DNA from: Pseudorasbora parva
Lineage: Eukaryota > Chordata > Actinopteri > Cypriniformes > Gobionidae
DNA length: 64,000 nucleotides
Reading direction: 5' to 3'
Assembly: GCF_024679245.1 (NCBI RefSeq)
Contig: NC_090191.1
Coordinates: 36,613,138 to 36,677,137 of the forward strand
Part shown: positions 35,426-50,136 of the stretch, in pieces
Position numbering within the stretch: position 1 is the first letter of the stretch
Layout of the letters: the number at the start of each line of letters is the position of its first letter
Translations under genes and position numbers: made by a program
The notes under the pieces: generated by a model
Seen by the model: the letters and a program-made list of their open reading frames with translations, nothing else
Database searches by the model: none
What the model was told of the DNA's origin: nothing

Positions 35426-37785
35426 TTGCATTCGATATTTTTGTTTTCTTATTTTGCTGAAGGTTTAAATCTCAAATTGTTTACTAAAATACAGTTGAGG
35501 AGTGGCAACATGGGGGAAAAACTACTTTTTTATGTAGCAGGAGATGTTTTATTTGAATTCTTTTGTGTGTGATTGTGAGGATGATGAAAAAAAGCATCTG
35601 TTTTCTAGCTTATGACAATCACCTCACGGCAAACAGCTTGTCACGTTGTGCGTTTATCTTCCTTTTTGGAATTTTGTTCCTAAAAATTGTATTAAGTGTA
35701 AAATAGACACTGAGAATGAAATGTAAATGATTTGCAGGTTTGTATTTTGTATTTCAGCTCTGCCTCATTGTGCTCACACCTTAAATATTTAAAGACCCCC
35801 TCCATAAAACCTTTGCTGCTTTACAAGGGCACCGCATGCTGTTTAATCTCTCTTTACCTGCAGGCGAAGCAACAGCAATGTAACGACAGCAAGCGGTAGT
35901 TAGCGAGATCAGGAAAACAAGCCCACAGCCACAGACGGGGCACAGAGTGGTTCAAAGTTTCTACGGTTCGCCTTTTTGAAGTCGAATGCTGACAACACCG
36001 GCTTTGGATTTAAAATGAAAGAGACACATTGAGATGAATTTTGAACATATGTCTTAACTTTTCATATGCATTTTTGCGACTTTTTCAACTGCGCATCGAC
36101 TACCAGCTTGCCTGTGGGCTAGCTGTGAATGTAAATGACTGGGCTTGTCTAGCCTATTAGTAAGGCATTAAAGTTCAGCACCTTCAACTTTTTTTCTGCG
36201 CCCCCTAAATGCATTGAACCATGGGAGAGGCAAATTGAATTGGACGCATGGTTCGGAAATGCCTGTTTATTTGCTTGTCCGCAGTCCTTGAGCTATAAAT
36301 TGGATGTCACCTTTGCTACTTGTCATTCTTTGATATGGATGTGTTGTGGGAACCAAAACAGGGGAGTTGATTTGTTTTGCTCTTAACGTCACTTAAATGA
36401 AAGGCCTCAATAGCCCGTAGTCATTCTCAATGATTGGCGGTTTTGTTTGCCGTGATGCTTTGAGCTTGTGTACCGTGATCCAACCGCAGCCACAATCCAC
36501 AGGGTTTGACGGTAATTATGTTAAGAAAAAAAACATGCTATCACTTTTCTTCTGGCCTTTAAAGACGTGTCTGAGCTTGCGGCACATGTTGCTATTTATG
36601 GTTTTGTCAATCAGCTGTGGCAGGCATGGTTTATGAAAGATAAACAGTTTAATCACTTTGTTTTTTCTGTCTGATATCTTGTGGTGGAGTCAGTGGCGTG
36701 TCAAATCTGGCTAGCTTATTTACTGAAGCCTTTCAGTGTGAAGATCTGATGCAATCTTGGCGCTGGCATCAAAATATTATTATAGAGAATGCAAGTATGA
36801 ATCTTACAAAAACCCCAAATCAACTAAGAAAAGACTTTTACATTGTGATAATTATTTTCATCATGACTTTCTCCAAGGGGCCTGGATATGTTTTTTTTTT
36901 TTTTTTTTTTTTTACGTGATATTAGAAGCCTTTTCACTTCTGAGTTTGTATGAATGACTTAGAATGAATAGAACAGCCAACAGATGTATGTTTGAATACT
37001 GTTCTTTAAATAAACCAACAAAATGACTTCCACTCTTTGGTCAGCCTAACCGTTTAAACATCCGTTACGAGCAACCAAAGCACCAAAACAAATGAATCAA
37101 ATTTTCTCTTCTTTTCCCGGATGGGGTATAGATCACCAGTCAGAACAAGGTTAGATAGTAGATTAAATCTGCTTGCTAGTGTAATTACACCTTTCTGGAT
37201 TCTCTTGATTTGTTTGTCAGGCTCTCCAGACAATAGCTACACCTATTTATGTCTCTATTATACTTGTTTATTCACAATACAGAGGCAACCTGTCAGGCTG
37301 ACAGGTACGATTTGTTGCATTGCAACAGCAGCGTGGTGTTTATGTCTGGATCTGATCGTTGCATCCCTGGGTAACGCAAGGGAATACAGGGAAACATCAC
37401 AGGTGTGTGAAATGTGCACCTGCAGCCTTCTCTCGCGGGGATAACCGCCCCTTATAATAGCTGCACATTCTGTGGTCTGTCTTGTAAATTTGCCACCCTG
37501 ACCTCCTAGACTTATTCATTCGTTCATGTTAAACAATCTCCATCTTCATTCCACTATGCTCTCAGGACTTCTGCATTACTGAATATGATCTATTTCTTGC
37601 ATTATTATGTTATTTCAGGTCAAATGCATGTGGATGCAGTAAATTGCAACGAAAAGGTTTAATGTCAGATTCAGCTGTGTTCTGAGCAAAAGGTTAAGGA
37701 AGGACTGGAATACTGCCCTGGAAGAATACGTGCCTTGCACAAGATCGGAACGATTGTGGCTTCTCTTTCCCCTCTTCTAAGAATC
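35426..37785. other. intergenic, no gene
   Basis: Unique AT-rich DNA. A T-run of about 22 at 36892-36913. No exon or named repeat. Confidence 0.45.
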
Positions 37786-38000
37786 GAAAGTGACTAACAA
37801 AGAGAAATACTCCACTGCCTGAGGAATATTCATGATCTTGCTTCCAGGTTAAAAATGTATATGCAAATTTACTACATTAGAGCATGCACAGGTTGTTAAT
37901 AAATTAGCACGTGGCAGAAATAATTCTGCTTAGCGGGATGAATCTCTGTGCAAGCTGTCAGCTGTCGCATTGTTCTGGATAGAATGTGACGCTGAGACCG
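37785..38000. promoter_or_regulatory. candidate conserved non-coding element
   Basis: Non-repetitive, with a perfect octamer ATGCAAAT (37861-37868), GGAATATTCATGATCTTG, AATAAATTAGCACGTGGCAG (E-box CACGTG) and GAGCATGCACAGG. Motif content only. Confidence 0.25.
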
Positions 38001-38077
38001 CAACACAGCCAGTGAACTGTGATGTTTTAGTGTACCGGCTCCTAAATCTCAGGGCACTGGCAAAAATTGCGTCTTTT

Positions 38078-38095
38078 GTGTGTGTGTGTGTGTGT
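38078..38095. repeat. (GT)n, short
   Basis: Nine GT units. Confidence 0.9.
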
Positions 38096-38936
38096 TAGCG
38101 TGAAAGGGATCGTGTTGGTGTGCGTGCATTCGTGAGTGTTTTAAAGCTCAGGATTTATGAAGTAGGACAGACAAAGCCAGTATAATATTACCTCTCTTTG
38201 GAATGAAATGATGCATAATTTATTCCACCTCAAAAGGAAATATCCGCCTTTTTCTCATCTCCTAAATTACGGATATGAATTTGGTAGCACCATGACTGGT
38301 CCATCTTCTGTGAATTTACAGTTGCCGTTTCCTGAAAATGACACGATATACCTGATCACTATTATTATTTTCGCAACTGCTGAGGAAGTCAATGAGCGCT
38401 TATACCGTCTACCCAGAGGGAAATTTTATTATTCAGAGGATGCTTTGTCATAGGATTTTAGTTATGTTTTAATATCCAATTGGTCTAAGATGTTTCTTAG
38501 ATTTTTCTTTAAGTTTCTTTTTGGAGGAAAATGCATTTGACATACAATCAGAATTAAAAGCTAAATTGGTATTGCTTACATGAAATTTAATGGAGTTATC
38601 AGTTTTTTAATAACAACTTCAATATTGTTTCTCCTGGCGAGATTTGAGTGTAAATACACAGAAAATTTAGACTTTTACTTACTGTTAGTCTCCCGCTTCT
38701 CACATGTTTCTGAGAAGAGATGAGATGAAATTAGTCAATTATTGACATTTATAAACTATTATAGAAATACCTGTAACATTTATTGTGGATGTTTGTTTAA
38801 ATTGAGATCTTTGACTTTTAATTGCACCATTTTGTGTCTTAGCAAATCTGAGTACAGTTTAAGTCATTGTTGAAAAGTTATTCCATGCTCGGAATTTGTC
38901 TTCTGAATTTAACCCATCCAAGCTAGTGCATATTAA

Positions 38937-39607
38937 AGGGTTAGTTCACCCGAAATTGAAAGTTCTGTCATTAATTACTTACCCTTGTGTTGTTCCAAAT
39001 CCTTAAGACCTTCGTTCATCTTTGGAACACAAATTAAGATATTTTTGGTGAACCCTGAGACATTTCTGAGCCAGACAGCGACTTCATTGCATCTTTCAAG
39101 GCCCAGAAAGGTGTTGAAACATCATTAAAATAGTCCACGTGACACATGCATTTCAACCTTAATGTTGCGAAGTGACAAGATTACTTTTTTGTGCTCAACA
39201 AAAAATAACGACATTATTCAACTATCTCTTCAATTGCAGTCTCTTATGTTGTTCGCGTAGTAAACTCAATGCAGCTTCCAGGTTCTACGTCAGTATGGCA
39301 GCTCATTATTGGCCAGCTCCTGCGTCAGCATCACACTCTCACGTGAACGGCGTCGGCCAACGATGATAAAGTATTCTCGGCACTTCATATCATGTACTAT
39401 TTTAACAATGTCTTTACTACGTTTCTGGTACTAAAAAGTTGCAATGATGTTGCTTCCTTTGGATGGTTCCGAAATCTTTTAAAGGATTAAAATAAAAGTG
39501 TTCTTTGTGTATTTGTGTTTAGAAGATAAATTAATGTCTTATGGGTCTGGAACAACATGAGGGTGAGTTATTAATGACAGAATTTTCATTTTTGGTGAAC
39601 TAACCCT
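38937..39607. mobile_element. TTAA-flanked palindromic element (Angel-like)
   Basis: TTAA at 38933-38936, then AGGGTTAGTTCACCCGAAAT. The right end is TTTTTGGTGAACTAACCCT, then TTAA (39608-39611). Subterminal CTGTCATTAATTACTTACCC and the inverse GAGTTATTAATGACAGAATT also match. 671 bp, same family as 27180-27955. No coding capacity. Confidence 0.82.
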
Positions 39608-39611
39608 TTAA

Positions 39612-40728
39612 AGGTGTCATGAACTGGCTTTAAAAAAATACTGTTGTCTGAGGTCAACTAGTGACGTTTGTGTGGTTTTTACATTCAAAAACATCATAAT
39701 TAATAAGTGATTTTCTACACTGGTTTTGAGGCTGTCTTCTGAACGCTGGATTTGATGGGCGTGCCGCACTGGAGACTCGGAAGTAAACACCCACGGCTAA
39801 GATTGGATAAGATTTGCATATTTAATGAGCTTAATCTCCCCTGTCAATTCAGTTCACATGAGGGAGGGATTGTTTTGAAAGCGGCAACCGGAATGATTCT
39901 CTCGACCATAGGGCTCGTAAACGACACAATTATTTATCAAACAAACACAATGATTCATTTCTTATCCATCCGCAATTGATTGGAATATTATTTTTGTATT
40001 ACTTGGCCCGCCTGATTGGTGGATATAAGAATGAACTGCCCGTGCCCGCGCCCAGATCAAGAAAGCAATATTATTTCTCTATTTGAGATCCAGCGCCCTG
40101 CCGACAGGCTTACGTTTTGGTAGCCCGTCTGGAAAACACATAGCCCCAGGACTACTATAACATAAAAAAGACGTTTTACTCACATAAGTGTGTTGCAGCA
40201 TTCCTGTCTGATCCAATATAGAAGGCCCACCATTGTGTCTGCAGATCCAGCGCAACCTGAGAGTTGTTTACAAAGGACTCCGCAATTAAATGAAGCGATT
40301 GCGAACACACGTACAATGTCTTACCCATGTGAGCTGGAACTTCATTTAAAATAAAAGAAGCATCACACATTCCTAATATTGGAATCCAAAGGATTATTCA
40401 GCGAATGTGTTCTTCCACAACCAGGAATAGTGCAATATCTTGCTATCTTCTTTAGCAGGTTTATTGCTGCTGGCTAGCGTGATCCGAACAGCTCCATGAG
40501 TCGGTGGGCGGGAATTAGGCATGCTTATTATACTGTAGAGGCGTGTTTCGCCAAAGATGACGTCCAGATGCGTACACGTTCGTTTTCTGGGCCTGGTGTC
40601 TATAAAAGCTTTTCTTTGACTAACGAGGACGTTTACAGCTCTGAAACTTGCAGGATATTCTTATATCACCATGACCTTTTATATATCAAAAGCTCAAGGT
40701 AAAGTTGCTTTCTTAATTCATCACCCCT
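39612..40728. mobile_element. TTAA-flanked non-autonomous element, abutting the previous one
   Basis: Starts AGGTGTCATGAAC directly after the shared TTAA (39608-39611) and ends AATTCATCACCCCT before TTAA (40729-40732). The termini are imperfect inverted repeats. 1117 bp. The interior is GC-richer and unrelated to its neighbour. Short frames inside have no recognisable domain. Confidence 0.7.
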
Positions 40729-40737
40729 TTAAGAACA

Positions 40738-40892
40738 GTGAGTAGTGAACACAGCGGCACCCAGGGAGCGATTGGGGGTTAGGTGCCTTGTTCAAGGGCA
40801 CCTCAGTCATTTCCTGCCGGTATTGAGAATCAAACACATGATCTTGGGTTACAAGTCCGACTCTCTAACCTTTAGGCCATAAGGAAGAACCA
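40738..40892 (-). repeat. tRNA-derived SINE
   Basis: Read on the minus strand: TATGGCCTAAAGGTTAGAGA (A-box), TTGTAACCCAAGATCATGTG, then GTTTGATTCTC (B-box). The body is GAGGTGCCCTTGAACAAGGC and CACCTAACCCCCAATCGCTC. This is a common teleost SINE layout. It starts about 6 bp after the end of the neighbouring TTAA element. Confidence 0.78.
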
Positions 40893-41264
40893 TCTGAGGC
40901 ATGAGCACCACAAAAATTCAATTTCCATTTAATCTCATTGCTGTCTAAGATGAGCACTTCTCTATCAAACAATCTCATTTCCCTATATTATCTCTTTAGG
41001 TTCCCTTAGTCTTTCAAACTGTAATTGCAGCATATTTACCTATGTGCCTGACCATGCGGGAGTGTATCTGTGTGCATCTGCCCACATGTGCTTGCATCAG
41101 CTCTTCGGGCCACTAAGCCTGTGATTTCATGAGTGTTTACATCCTGTTGTGCCAGCTGGTGTTGCCTGGCACTTATTCTCGCCCTGTCCCAGATTAGCAT
41201 AGCATAGATCTGGGGAGCGCCGCAGCCTGACATTCTATTTGTGAAGCCCTAGTTGCAGTCATGT

Positions 41265-41480
41265 AAGATGTCAAGTGACTCACAGCGAGTTTTAACTAGC
41301 TCCATTTGTTCAATCTCCTGTTTAAACATTCCGTACACATTGTAGCATATCCTTAAAGAGGCTGCCCTATCTTTTAATTAAGTCCCAGACTAATGTAGCA
41401 CTTAATTGACTAATCAGGAGATTTTGTTTTCTCTAATTTACTGGAAAAACCAGCAGCACATAAGCTTTTTAATATCAATA
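41265..41480. promoter_or_regulatory. candidate conserved non-coding element
   Basis: Non-repetitive, rich in TAAT/TTAATTAA homeodomain cores (TTTTAATTAAGTCCCAGACT, GCACTTAATTGACTAATCAG) plus AGTGACTCACAGCG. Motif density only; no conservation data. Confidence 0.25.
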
Positions 41481-44417
41481 CTAGGAGAAAGGGACAGTCA
41501 CAGCCGCCACAGAAATTGAAGGTGTCGCTAGGGAAGGGGGATGTTGGGCAGGGCGTCTTTTCATCCTTCATTTAGTCTGTGAATGAAAAAACTCTTTGAC
41601 AGTGCCACCGTGTGTCAAATGTGGGCCGATTTCTTTGTTTGTCCTAATTTAACTGCTTTAGTAGCCCATTTTACTTCCAAAATGGGACAAATCAGAGGGA
41701 AGTAAGGATATGCCATTACAAAAAAAAAAAAAGTATATTGATTACTTGATTTATATTTACGCCCCATTTTCAATTCTTTTACTTCAATGAAAGGTTGAAT
41801 TTTTGTGAATTATAAAAAAAAAAAAAAGTAAAGACCAAAAGAGCCACTAAGCCACAGGAGAGGATTTGTGTATGGAAATAAAGCAACGCAGCTGACGCAT
41901 TAGATCACATGACCATGATTACATACTATACTACTATATTCTACTATATAGTACTTCTGTTTTTTTTTACAGTCGCAAGTTATGTTTCAAAGCAAATGTA
42001 GTACATGGTAGACGATTTCAGATACAAGAATGTTTTGGTTTACATGCAATATAAGATTCCTAAATAGTGCAGATAAAAAGTAGCTAGAGTATTTCGTTCA
42101 CTATAGCCGGTAAACAAAGCTCTAATTCAAGTATTAAGTATAAGAAATGTTTTCCAGACTTTTCCAAAAGAATCTGTGGTATTTAATCATGTGTATCAAT
42201 GCCTTAAGGACATCAAAACCTTGTATAGTGAATGACTGTAACGGTGTTTCATGGAGTTCAAATGTTTGAAACTGTCCCAGATGTCACAAGCAAGTTGTGT
42301 GTGTGAGTGTGTTTATGGACTGCTAGCTTTGATTTCATGGTGACATGCCTCAGAAGAAGATGAGTTTAACCTTAGATTATAAAAAGGGTGTGTTCAGCTT
42401 CACAGTGTCAGGCTTGGACATGCACGGATTGTGAGTGAATGGAAAAGTCCTGTCAGGAAGGTTGCTTTGAGGGCAGCAGTTCTGAAAAGACAATGACTCA
42501 TCGGCATGCGCCAGAGTGAAAAGGAAGGAAGGCAGATCTCCTGTTCATGTCGTTTACAGGAAGTGCACTGTTGCCTGGACACAGACACAATAAGGCCTCT
42601 GTTTTAGTCTCGCACTCTGAAAATCGCAGTGAAATTCAGAAGCCATCCATTGGCCAACCACGCTGTTTCGTGTAATTTGCAAAAGGGGTTTCCCTACTCA
42701 AATTTTTTTCATGGCACAGAGACATTTTCTGTATTGCACAATGCATCCCAGTTCACACTAACCATTATACGCAAAATAATCTCAAAATCATTGTGTCAAA
42801 GATAACCAGATTCATACTTTACCCACAGCTATAAAAGAGGAGTTTGTAGCGTAATTGTTCTGTTTTGACTCTTTCAGATGAATGAAGAAAAACCCACGGT
42901 TTCTGATAAAGATTCGATTTTTAATTTTTATTTTGTTTTAAGGAAAGCTGCTTTAGTGTTGACTTATAAGCCTACAGTTTAAATGACTTGGATAAGCTAA
43001 AATGTAATGTGGCGAGGGAGTTTGTGTGGCATTATCTCTTACTACTGGTGCATTGTCTTACTAGGTATTCAGAATTACACTGTGATTTGGAACACAGCCA
43101 CGCTCATTAGCTGGAATAAATATATATATAGATACATAAATATATATCAGGGTATAAAGTAAACAGGCACAGTCATTAAGACAGCAGGGCAAATACATCA
43201 GACGTTTATTAGCATAAACACTCCAACGAATATCCGTGCTATGAGGTAGACGCTTTCACACACATGCACCAAACATACAAGAAGAAAAACAAAATCCCTG
43301 GATAAATAATTAAATCTCCTGTGACAGCGCACAAAGCTTCTCTGATACATTAATTGGGTGAAATTAGCATGAATTAAAGCAAATAAGTGTAACGTGTAAT
43401 TTATTACTTTCTAAGCATACTTTTGCCGTGGAAGTCTCAGATTTCCCCCAAGATTGCTTTAACAGCTATAATGCATTTCTTAATTTACTCTGTGGAAAAT
43501 CAATTTTTTCAGAGTTCATTAAGCAGCAATATGTTACAATGCAGCTCCCCAGAGCACGCGGCTACAGAAAAACATTATGCAAATTGCTGCAAGCGCATTC
43601 TCAGTATGTAAATAGATACTAACACCAGTGTCAAGTCTCTATGGAAAGCTTTGTTAGTGAAACCTTTTGTTTCACTGCTTTCTGTGATATTGCAGATGAA
43701 AATAGTTTTTGCCTCATTGCTTTCGAGCAATATGTTTTTCGGGCAACCGGTTTTGCAGTTTGCCATGTTCTTTGCCTAGCTTTTGCGTCTGTTCTGTCAT
43801 TTTTGGCAGTGGAACTGAATTCCCTCGCTCACGTGGACTGTAATTGAAACATTCTGGTCCGTGCCGAGTGTCTGTCCGTGCCAGTGAGGGGCTGTTGTCC
43901 AAAGACCACTGTGTGCAGCCAAACCTTGAGTAGAAAAACCCTCCGTAAAACGTGGAAGTCCGTGTTTTAAAGTAGTAACGGGCCGCAGTGTGAGCCCACA
44001 GAGCTTTAATTTGATCATCAGTTTACACTCAAATATGCTCTTTTCCATTCCATGGCCTTAATGTTTATGTACCCACATGAGAGTTTCATGGCTTAAGCTC
44101 CATCTCTACCTTCCTCTCTCTTTCTCTCGCTCTCTTCATTCATCTGGGTTTTTTTTCTAGATCTGTTATGTAGTTTTTGAAACTGAAAAATTGCAGTCGA
44201 GAAGGATGTCACAGAGGTACTGTGAATGGTGTCAAATGTTTATGTAGATTCATGACGTCTAAAACATCCAGTTAATAAAATGGGACTTCTGCTTGTGGGC
44301 TAATCATGTGACTATAGTAGGTGTATATTTGTCTTGCTAACTTGTTTTTATGTAGTCCAGTGACTTTTAATTAAGCGGTTGTTTGAACAATGATCAGATG
44401 TTAATATAATGCATTAT
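41481..44417. other. intergenic, no gene
   Basis: Two A-runs (41720-41733 and 41814-41827) and unique AT-rich DNA. Nothing further identified. Confidence 0.45.
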
Positions 44418-46458
44418 TATAGACGGTTTCAACGGTAACAACATAAACAAACGCTACTGCGCATGCGCGCTTTTGTGGCCCAAACTTAACTTCCGGTAGA
44501 CATCAATAACACCAGAGGATGCGTTATCTTTCTTATGCGTTAGCATCTTTAATTTTGATTGTGCACCATTATCTTAATGTATAGATTTTTTTTTGTTTCA
44601 GCATGTTTATTATAAATAATCTCCCATTTATGTCTTTAATATAGAGTGGGAAAACGCCCCACTTAAAGGGTAGGTCACCCAAAACTGAAAATCCTGTCAT
44701 TACTCACCGTCACGTTGATCCCAGAGTTTCCGCTAGAAAAAAATGGAGCCGGTCAAAGTGACCGGCAGAGGTTTCGTTTTCCGGACATTTTGATGATATA
44801 TGCCGGTCAAAAACTCCTGAAAGCAGTTTATGTAACTTATTAAAAAAATGACCATGTTTATTAGCCGAACTTTCAAATAGACGGGAAAAAAAACATGAAC
44901 GTCCGATTGGCGTCAATCAACCAATTTTTTTAACTTATAGGCGTATTTTGCGGGTGGGACAGGTGGGACATGTCCCTACCACTTTTTTAAAACATCTTGC
45001 TTCACGGATTAACCTAACTAATACAAACAAAATGCAGTTCAATGCAGCAAACGCGGCTCATGCAGTCTTAACACAGACGAGCGCTTTAATCTAACGCTTA
45101 ACGCCGTTGCAGAGACTTTCTGTTTGTTCCGGTCAGATCGCGAAACAAAATGCACAAAAACTGTTCATGCTCTTGATGTACAACCACTGATGGTATTCGG
45201 TTTTGATGAGAGAAAAAAATAGACCACGAGGGCAGATTAGAAACGAGAACTTCTGACAAGTTTAACAGACTAGTGATTAAGCAAAGTGTGCAAATCTATT
45301 TGCCTTTATTCACGTGAAAAATCTTTAGATGCAATAATTAAACGCAATTAATAAATTTAATTATAAACTCAGTATGTCTCATTTAGTTGGTAACATTTAA
45401 ATTGGCCACAGTGTGAAATGACAAAATCATATAATAGAATATAACAGTATACTGATAACTACAAGCAGGTAAGCACTACAAGATGTTTTTGAAATCATTA
45501 GAGAAAACGACAAAATTACTTATTCACAAAATTACGTGTGTGAATAAGTGCCACCTGTTTAAAATGTGCTTAAACCCGATCATATTCAGTAGAAGGTAAA
45601 AAAAAAAAAAAAAATCCCTTAAACTTTAACATCCCGCTCATGCCCATCGCCGTGATCATCTGTATAACGCTGGTTGTTTACCATGTGAGTTCTGAACACT
45701 GCACCATGTGCTTATTTAAATCTTTTGTTTCTACACATATTAGGCTACATATTCCTCATGTCTGTGAGGCAAGCCTGCCGAGTTTCAGTTTGAGACGCGC
45801 TTCAGTTCATGATGAAAGCGATGGCTTCCGCGACCTAGTCTACTTATTTATTTCTTATTAATTAAATACATGCAATTAACCGAAGAACCCTTTATTAAAA
45901 TTAAGAGACAATTTGTACAAAACGAAAGAAAGGCTTTTTACAAAACAAAACTTAATATTAAACTAAATATAACCACCAAAATCATTTCTGACCCACTCGC
46001 ATCTTTGCACTTATAGCCTATCATAATCAGATGAGATCTAAAAATAATATTATAATATTTAAACATAAATATGAAGAAAAAAAAAAACATTGTTTAATGG
46101 CTACAACAAGTATAGTAAGCTACAGATTTATGTCATGCCTGAGCTGGATTTGAACGAACATCATTTTACCGGTGGGTTCACAGTAGCCTATATAAATGCA
46201 TGCGCACTCGCCTTTCAATTATGCAATGCGTCGGCATAACATGTTTCTTTGTTTCATAATATAAGAATAATGTTGGGAAACTTGTGTCATGTGCTCTCTG
46301 CTTGATTTTTAATATTTATATCATGTTAACCAAGAATAGTACTTTAAAATGTATTTCTACTGAGTAGTGCGCCATACAAACAGACACAGACCGGAAGTTA
46401 ACTTCGGGCCAGGCGCGTAACCGTAGCAACGCGCGTGCGTTCGATGAAACCGTCTATA
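44418..46458. mobile_element. 2-kb element with TIRs, class unknown
   Basis: TATAGACGGTTTCAACGGTA at the left and the inverse ending GATGAAACCGTCTATA at the right. Subterminally, AAACTTAACTTCCGGTAGAC (44483-44502) pairs with CAGACCGGAAGTTAACTTCG (46387-46406). The ends therefore match in two blocks about 60 nt apart. The interior is AT-rich, includes a fragment of an AGGG-end element at 44667, and shows no transposase. Target duplication unclear. Confidence 0.65.
44667..44720 (+). repeat. left-end fragment of an Angel-like TTAA element
   Basis: TTAA followed by AGGGTAGGTCACCCAAAACT and CCTGTCATTACTCACCGTCA. Truncated, no right end. Confidence 0.6.
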
Positions 46459-46530
46459 TGAATGCAATATTATATAGGTCCAAGGAACTGAACAAATATT
46501 GATTCTCTTAGATGTCCAGGTCATTATTTT

Positions 46531-46627
46531 TATATTATATACATTATATATATATATGTATATAAAATATAATATAATATAATATTATATATATAATATA
46601 TATATTATATATATATCATATATTATG
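46531..46627. repeat. AT-rich simple sequence
   Basis: Irregular TATA/AATAT repeats directly beside the left end of a Tc1-like remnant. Confidence 0.85.
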
Positions 46628-46629
46628 TA

Positions 46630-47556
46630 CAGTGATGTCGATCAGGCATAATATTATAACCACCTTCCTAATATTGTGTTGGTCACCCTTTTGCTGCCAA
46701 AACAGCCCTGACCCATCGAGCCATAGACTCCACTATACCCCTGAAGGTGTGCTGTGGTATTTGTCACCAAGATGTTAGCAGCAGATCCTTTAAGTCCCTT
46801 AAGTTGTGAGGTAAGGCCTCCATGGATCTGACTTGTTCGTTTGGTTTCCCAGCAGAACATTGCCCAAAGCATCACACTGCCTCTGCCAGCTTTCCTCCTT
46901 CTCATAGTGCATCCTGGTGCCATGTGTTCCTCAGGTAAGTGACGCACACACACCCGGCCATCCACGTGATGTAAAAGAAAACGTTATTCATCATACCAGC
47001 CCACCTTCTTCCATTGCTCCACTGTTGGTGCTTTCAGCTGTTGACAGGGGTCAGCATGGGCACCCTGACTGGTCTTTGGCTATGCAGCCCCATACACAAC
47101 AAACTGAGATGCACTGTGTATTCTGACACCTTTCTATCAGAACCAGCATTAACTTCTTGAGCAATTTGAGCTTGCAATAGCTCATCTGTTTGATCGGACC
47201 ACACATACCCCATGTACATCAATGAGCCTTGGCCACCCGTGACCCTGTCGTCGGTCCACCACTGCTCCTTCTGGAGCACTTTTGATAGATACTGACCACT
47301 GCAGACCGGGAACACCCCAAGAGCTGCAGTTTTGGAGATGCTCTGACCCAGATGTCTAGCCATCACAATTTGGCCCTTGTCAAACTCGCTCAAATCCTTA
47401 CACTTGCCCATTTTTCCTCCTTCTAACACATCAACTTTGAGGACAAAACGTTCACTTATTGTCTAATATATCCCACCCACTAACAGGTGCTTTGATGACG
47501 AGATAATCAGTGTTAATCACTTAAGCTATCAGTGGTCATAATGTTATGCCTGAACT

Positions 47557-47557
<1 letters not shown>
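46630..47557 (-). mobile_element. Tc1-like transposon, internally deleted
   Basis: The left end CAGTGATGTCGATCAGGCAT plus AATATTATAACC is the inverse of the right end GGTCATAATGTTATGCCTGA plus ACTG. TA lies outside the left end; the right flank has been replaced by a TG/TA microsatellite. 928 bp, shorter than a full element. A third Tc1 subfamily, distinct in its ends from those at 19427 and 26017. Confidence 0.82.
46654..47411 (-). pseudogene. Tc1-like transposase, deleted and frameshifted
   Basis: The start is at 47411 ([20 protein letters not shown]), with helix-turn-helix SISKTAALG. The frame shifts near 47310. Later pieces are DGRVCVRHLPEEHMAPGC and RRRKAGRGSVMLWAMFCWE, then directly LKGLKGSAANILVTNTTAHL. 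The stretch that normally carries the second Asp and the Glu is missing between the last two, so the catalytic centre is gone. Confidence 0.82.

Positions 47558-49441
<1,884 letters not shown>

Positions 49442-49508
<67 letters not shown>
49442..49508. repeat. (GT)n microsatellite
   Basis: About 33 uninterrupted GT units. Confidence 0.97.
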
Positions 49509-49511
<3 letters not shown>

Positions 49512-49877
49512 GGACCCCAGCTGCAGTCGAGCAGCCCAATTGCCTCTCCCCTGACAGGTAGTCATGTGTCCAGAGTTGGGCTTTGGGAGTGTGAGATGAG
49601 TTTAAGCCCTTGGGCTAAAGACACTCAACCCAATGGGAGATCACACAGCTCTCCAAAATCAGCAGTCTGGGTTTGGCACATCGTACTGGAACTATCGCTC
49701 ATGGCAGCTGTCCACATCAATATGACACGTAAACACACTGGCAAGATGCATGAATGTGATAACAAAATGGAGCCAAGAGTTTTGACCTATCGGATCAATC
49801 AGCCGACAACCCAGGGGGTGGGAATGTCTTGTTTTCAGTTCCAGATGCGAATCTCTACGCAATAGTGTGTTTTTAAA

Positions 49878-50010
49878 GTGTTCGTTCACCCTAAAAAGGA
49901 AACTTTTCACCTCACCTTCATGTCGCATCAAACCTGTTTAGCATTCTTTTTTTTATTCTGCAGATGTTTAACAGAATGATCACGTTGTGCACTAACTTTC
50001 AGAAGTTTAA
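49878..50010 (+). repeat. half-copy of an Angel-like element
   Basis: GTTCGTTCACCCTAAAAAGG, then CACCTTCATGTCGCATCAAA and TTCTGCAGATG, follow the usual order of the left arm of the GTTAGTTCACCC family. The right arm was not found. Confidence 0.45.
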
Positions 50011-50060
50011 GGTCTATCATTTTTAAATGTTTTTTAAAGAAGTCTCATGCTCACAAAGTC

Positions 50061-50063
<3 letters not shown>

Positions 50064-50119
<56 letters not shown>

Positions 50120-50136
50120 ATATAATATAATATAAT
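50064..50136. repeat. (AT)n then (ATAAT)n microsatellite
   Basis: About 50 bp of AT followed by five-base TATAA units. Confidence 0.95.

Noticed and set aside
39752..40702. Short frames inside the element at 39612-40728 as a host gene
   Set aside because: They lie wholly inside a mobile element and have no recognisable domain.
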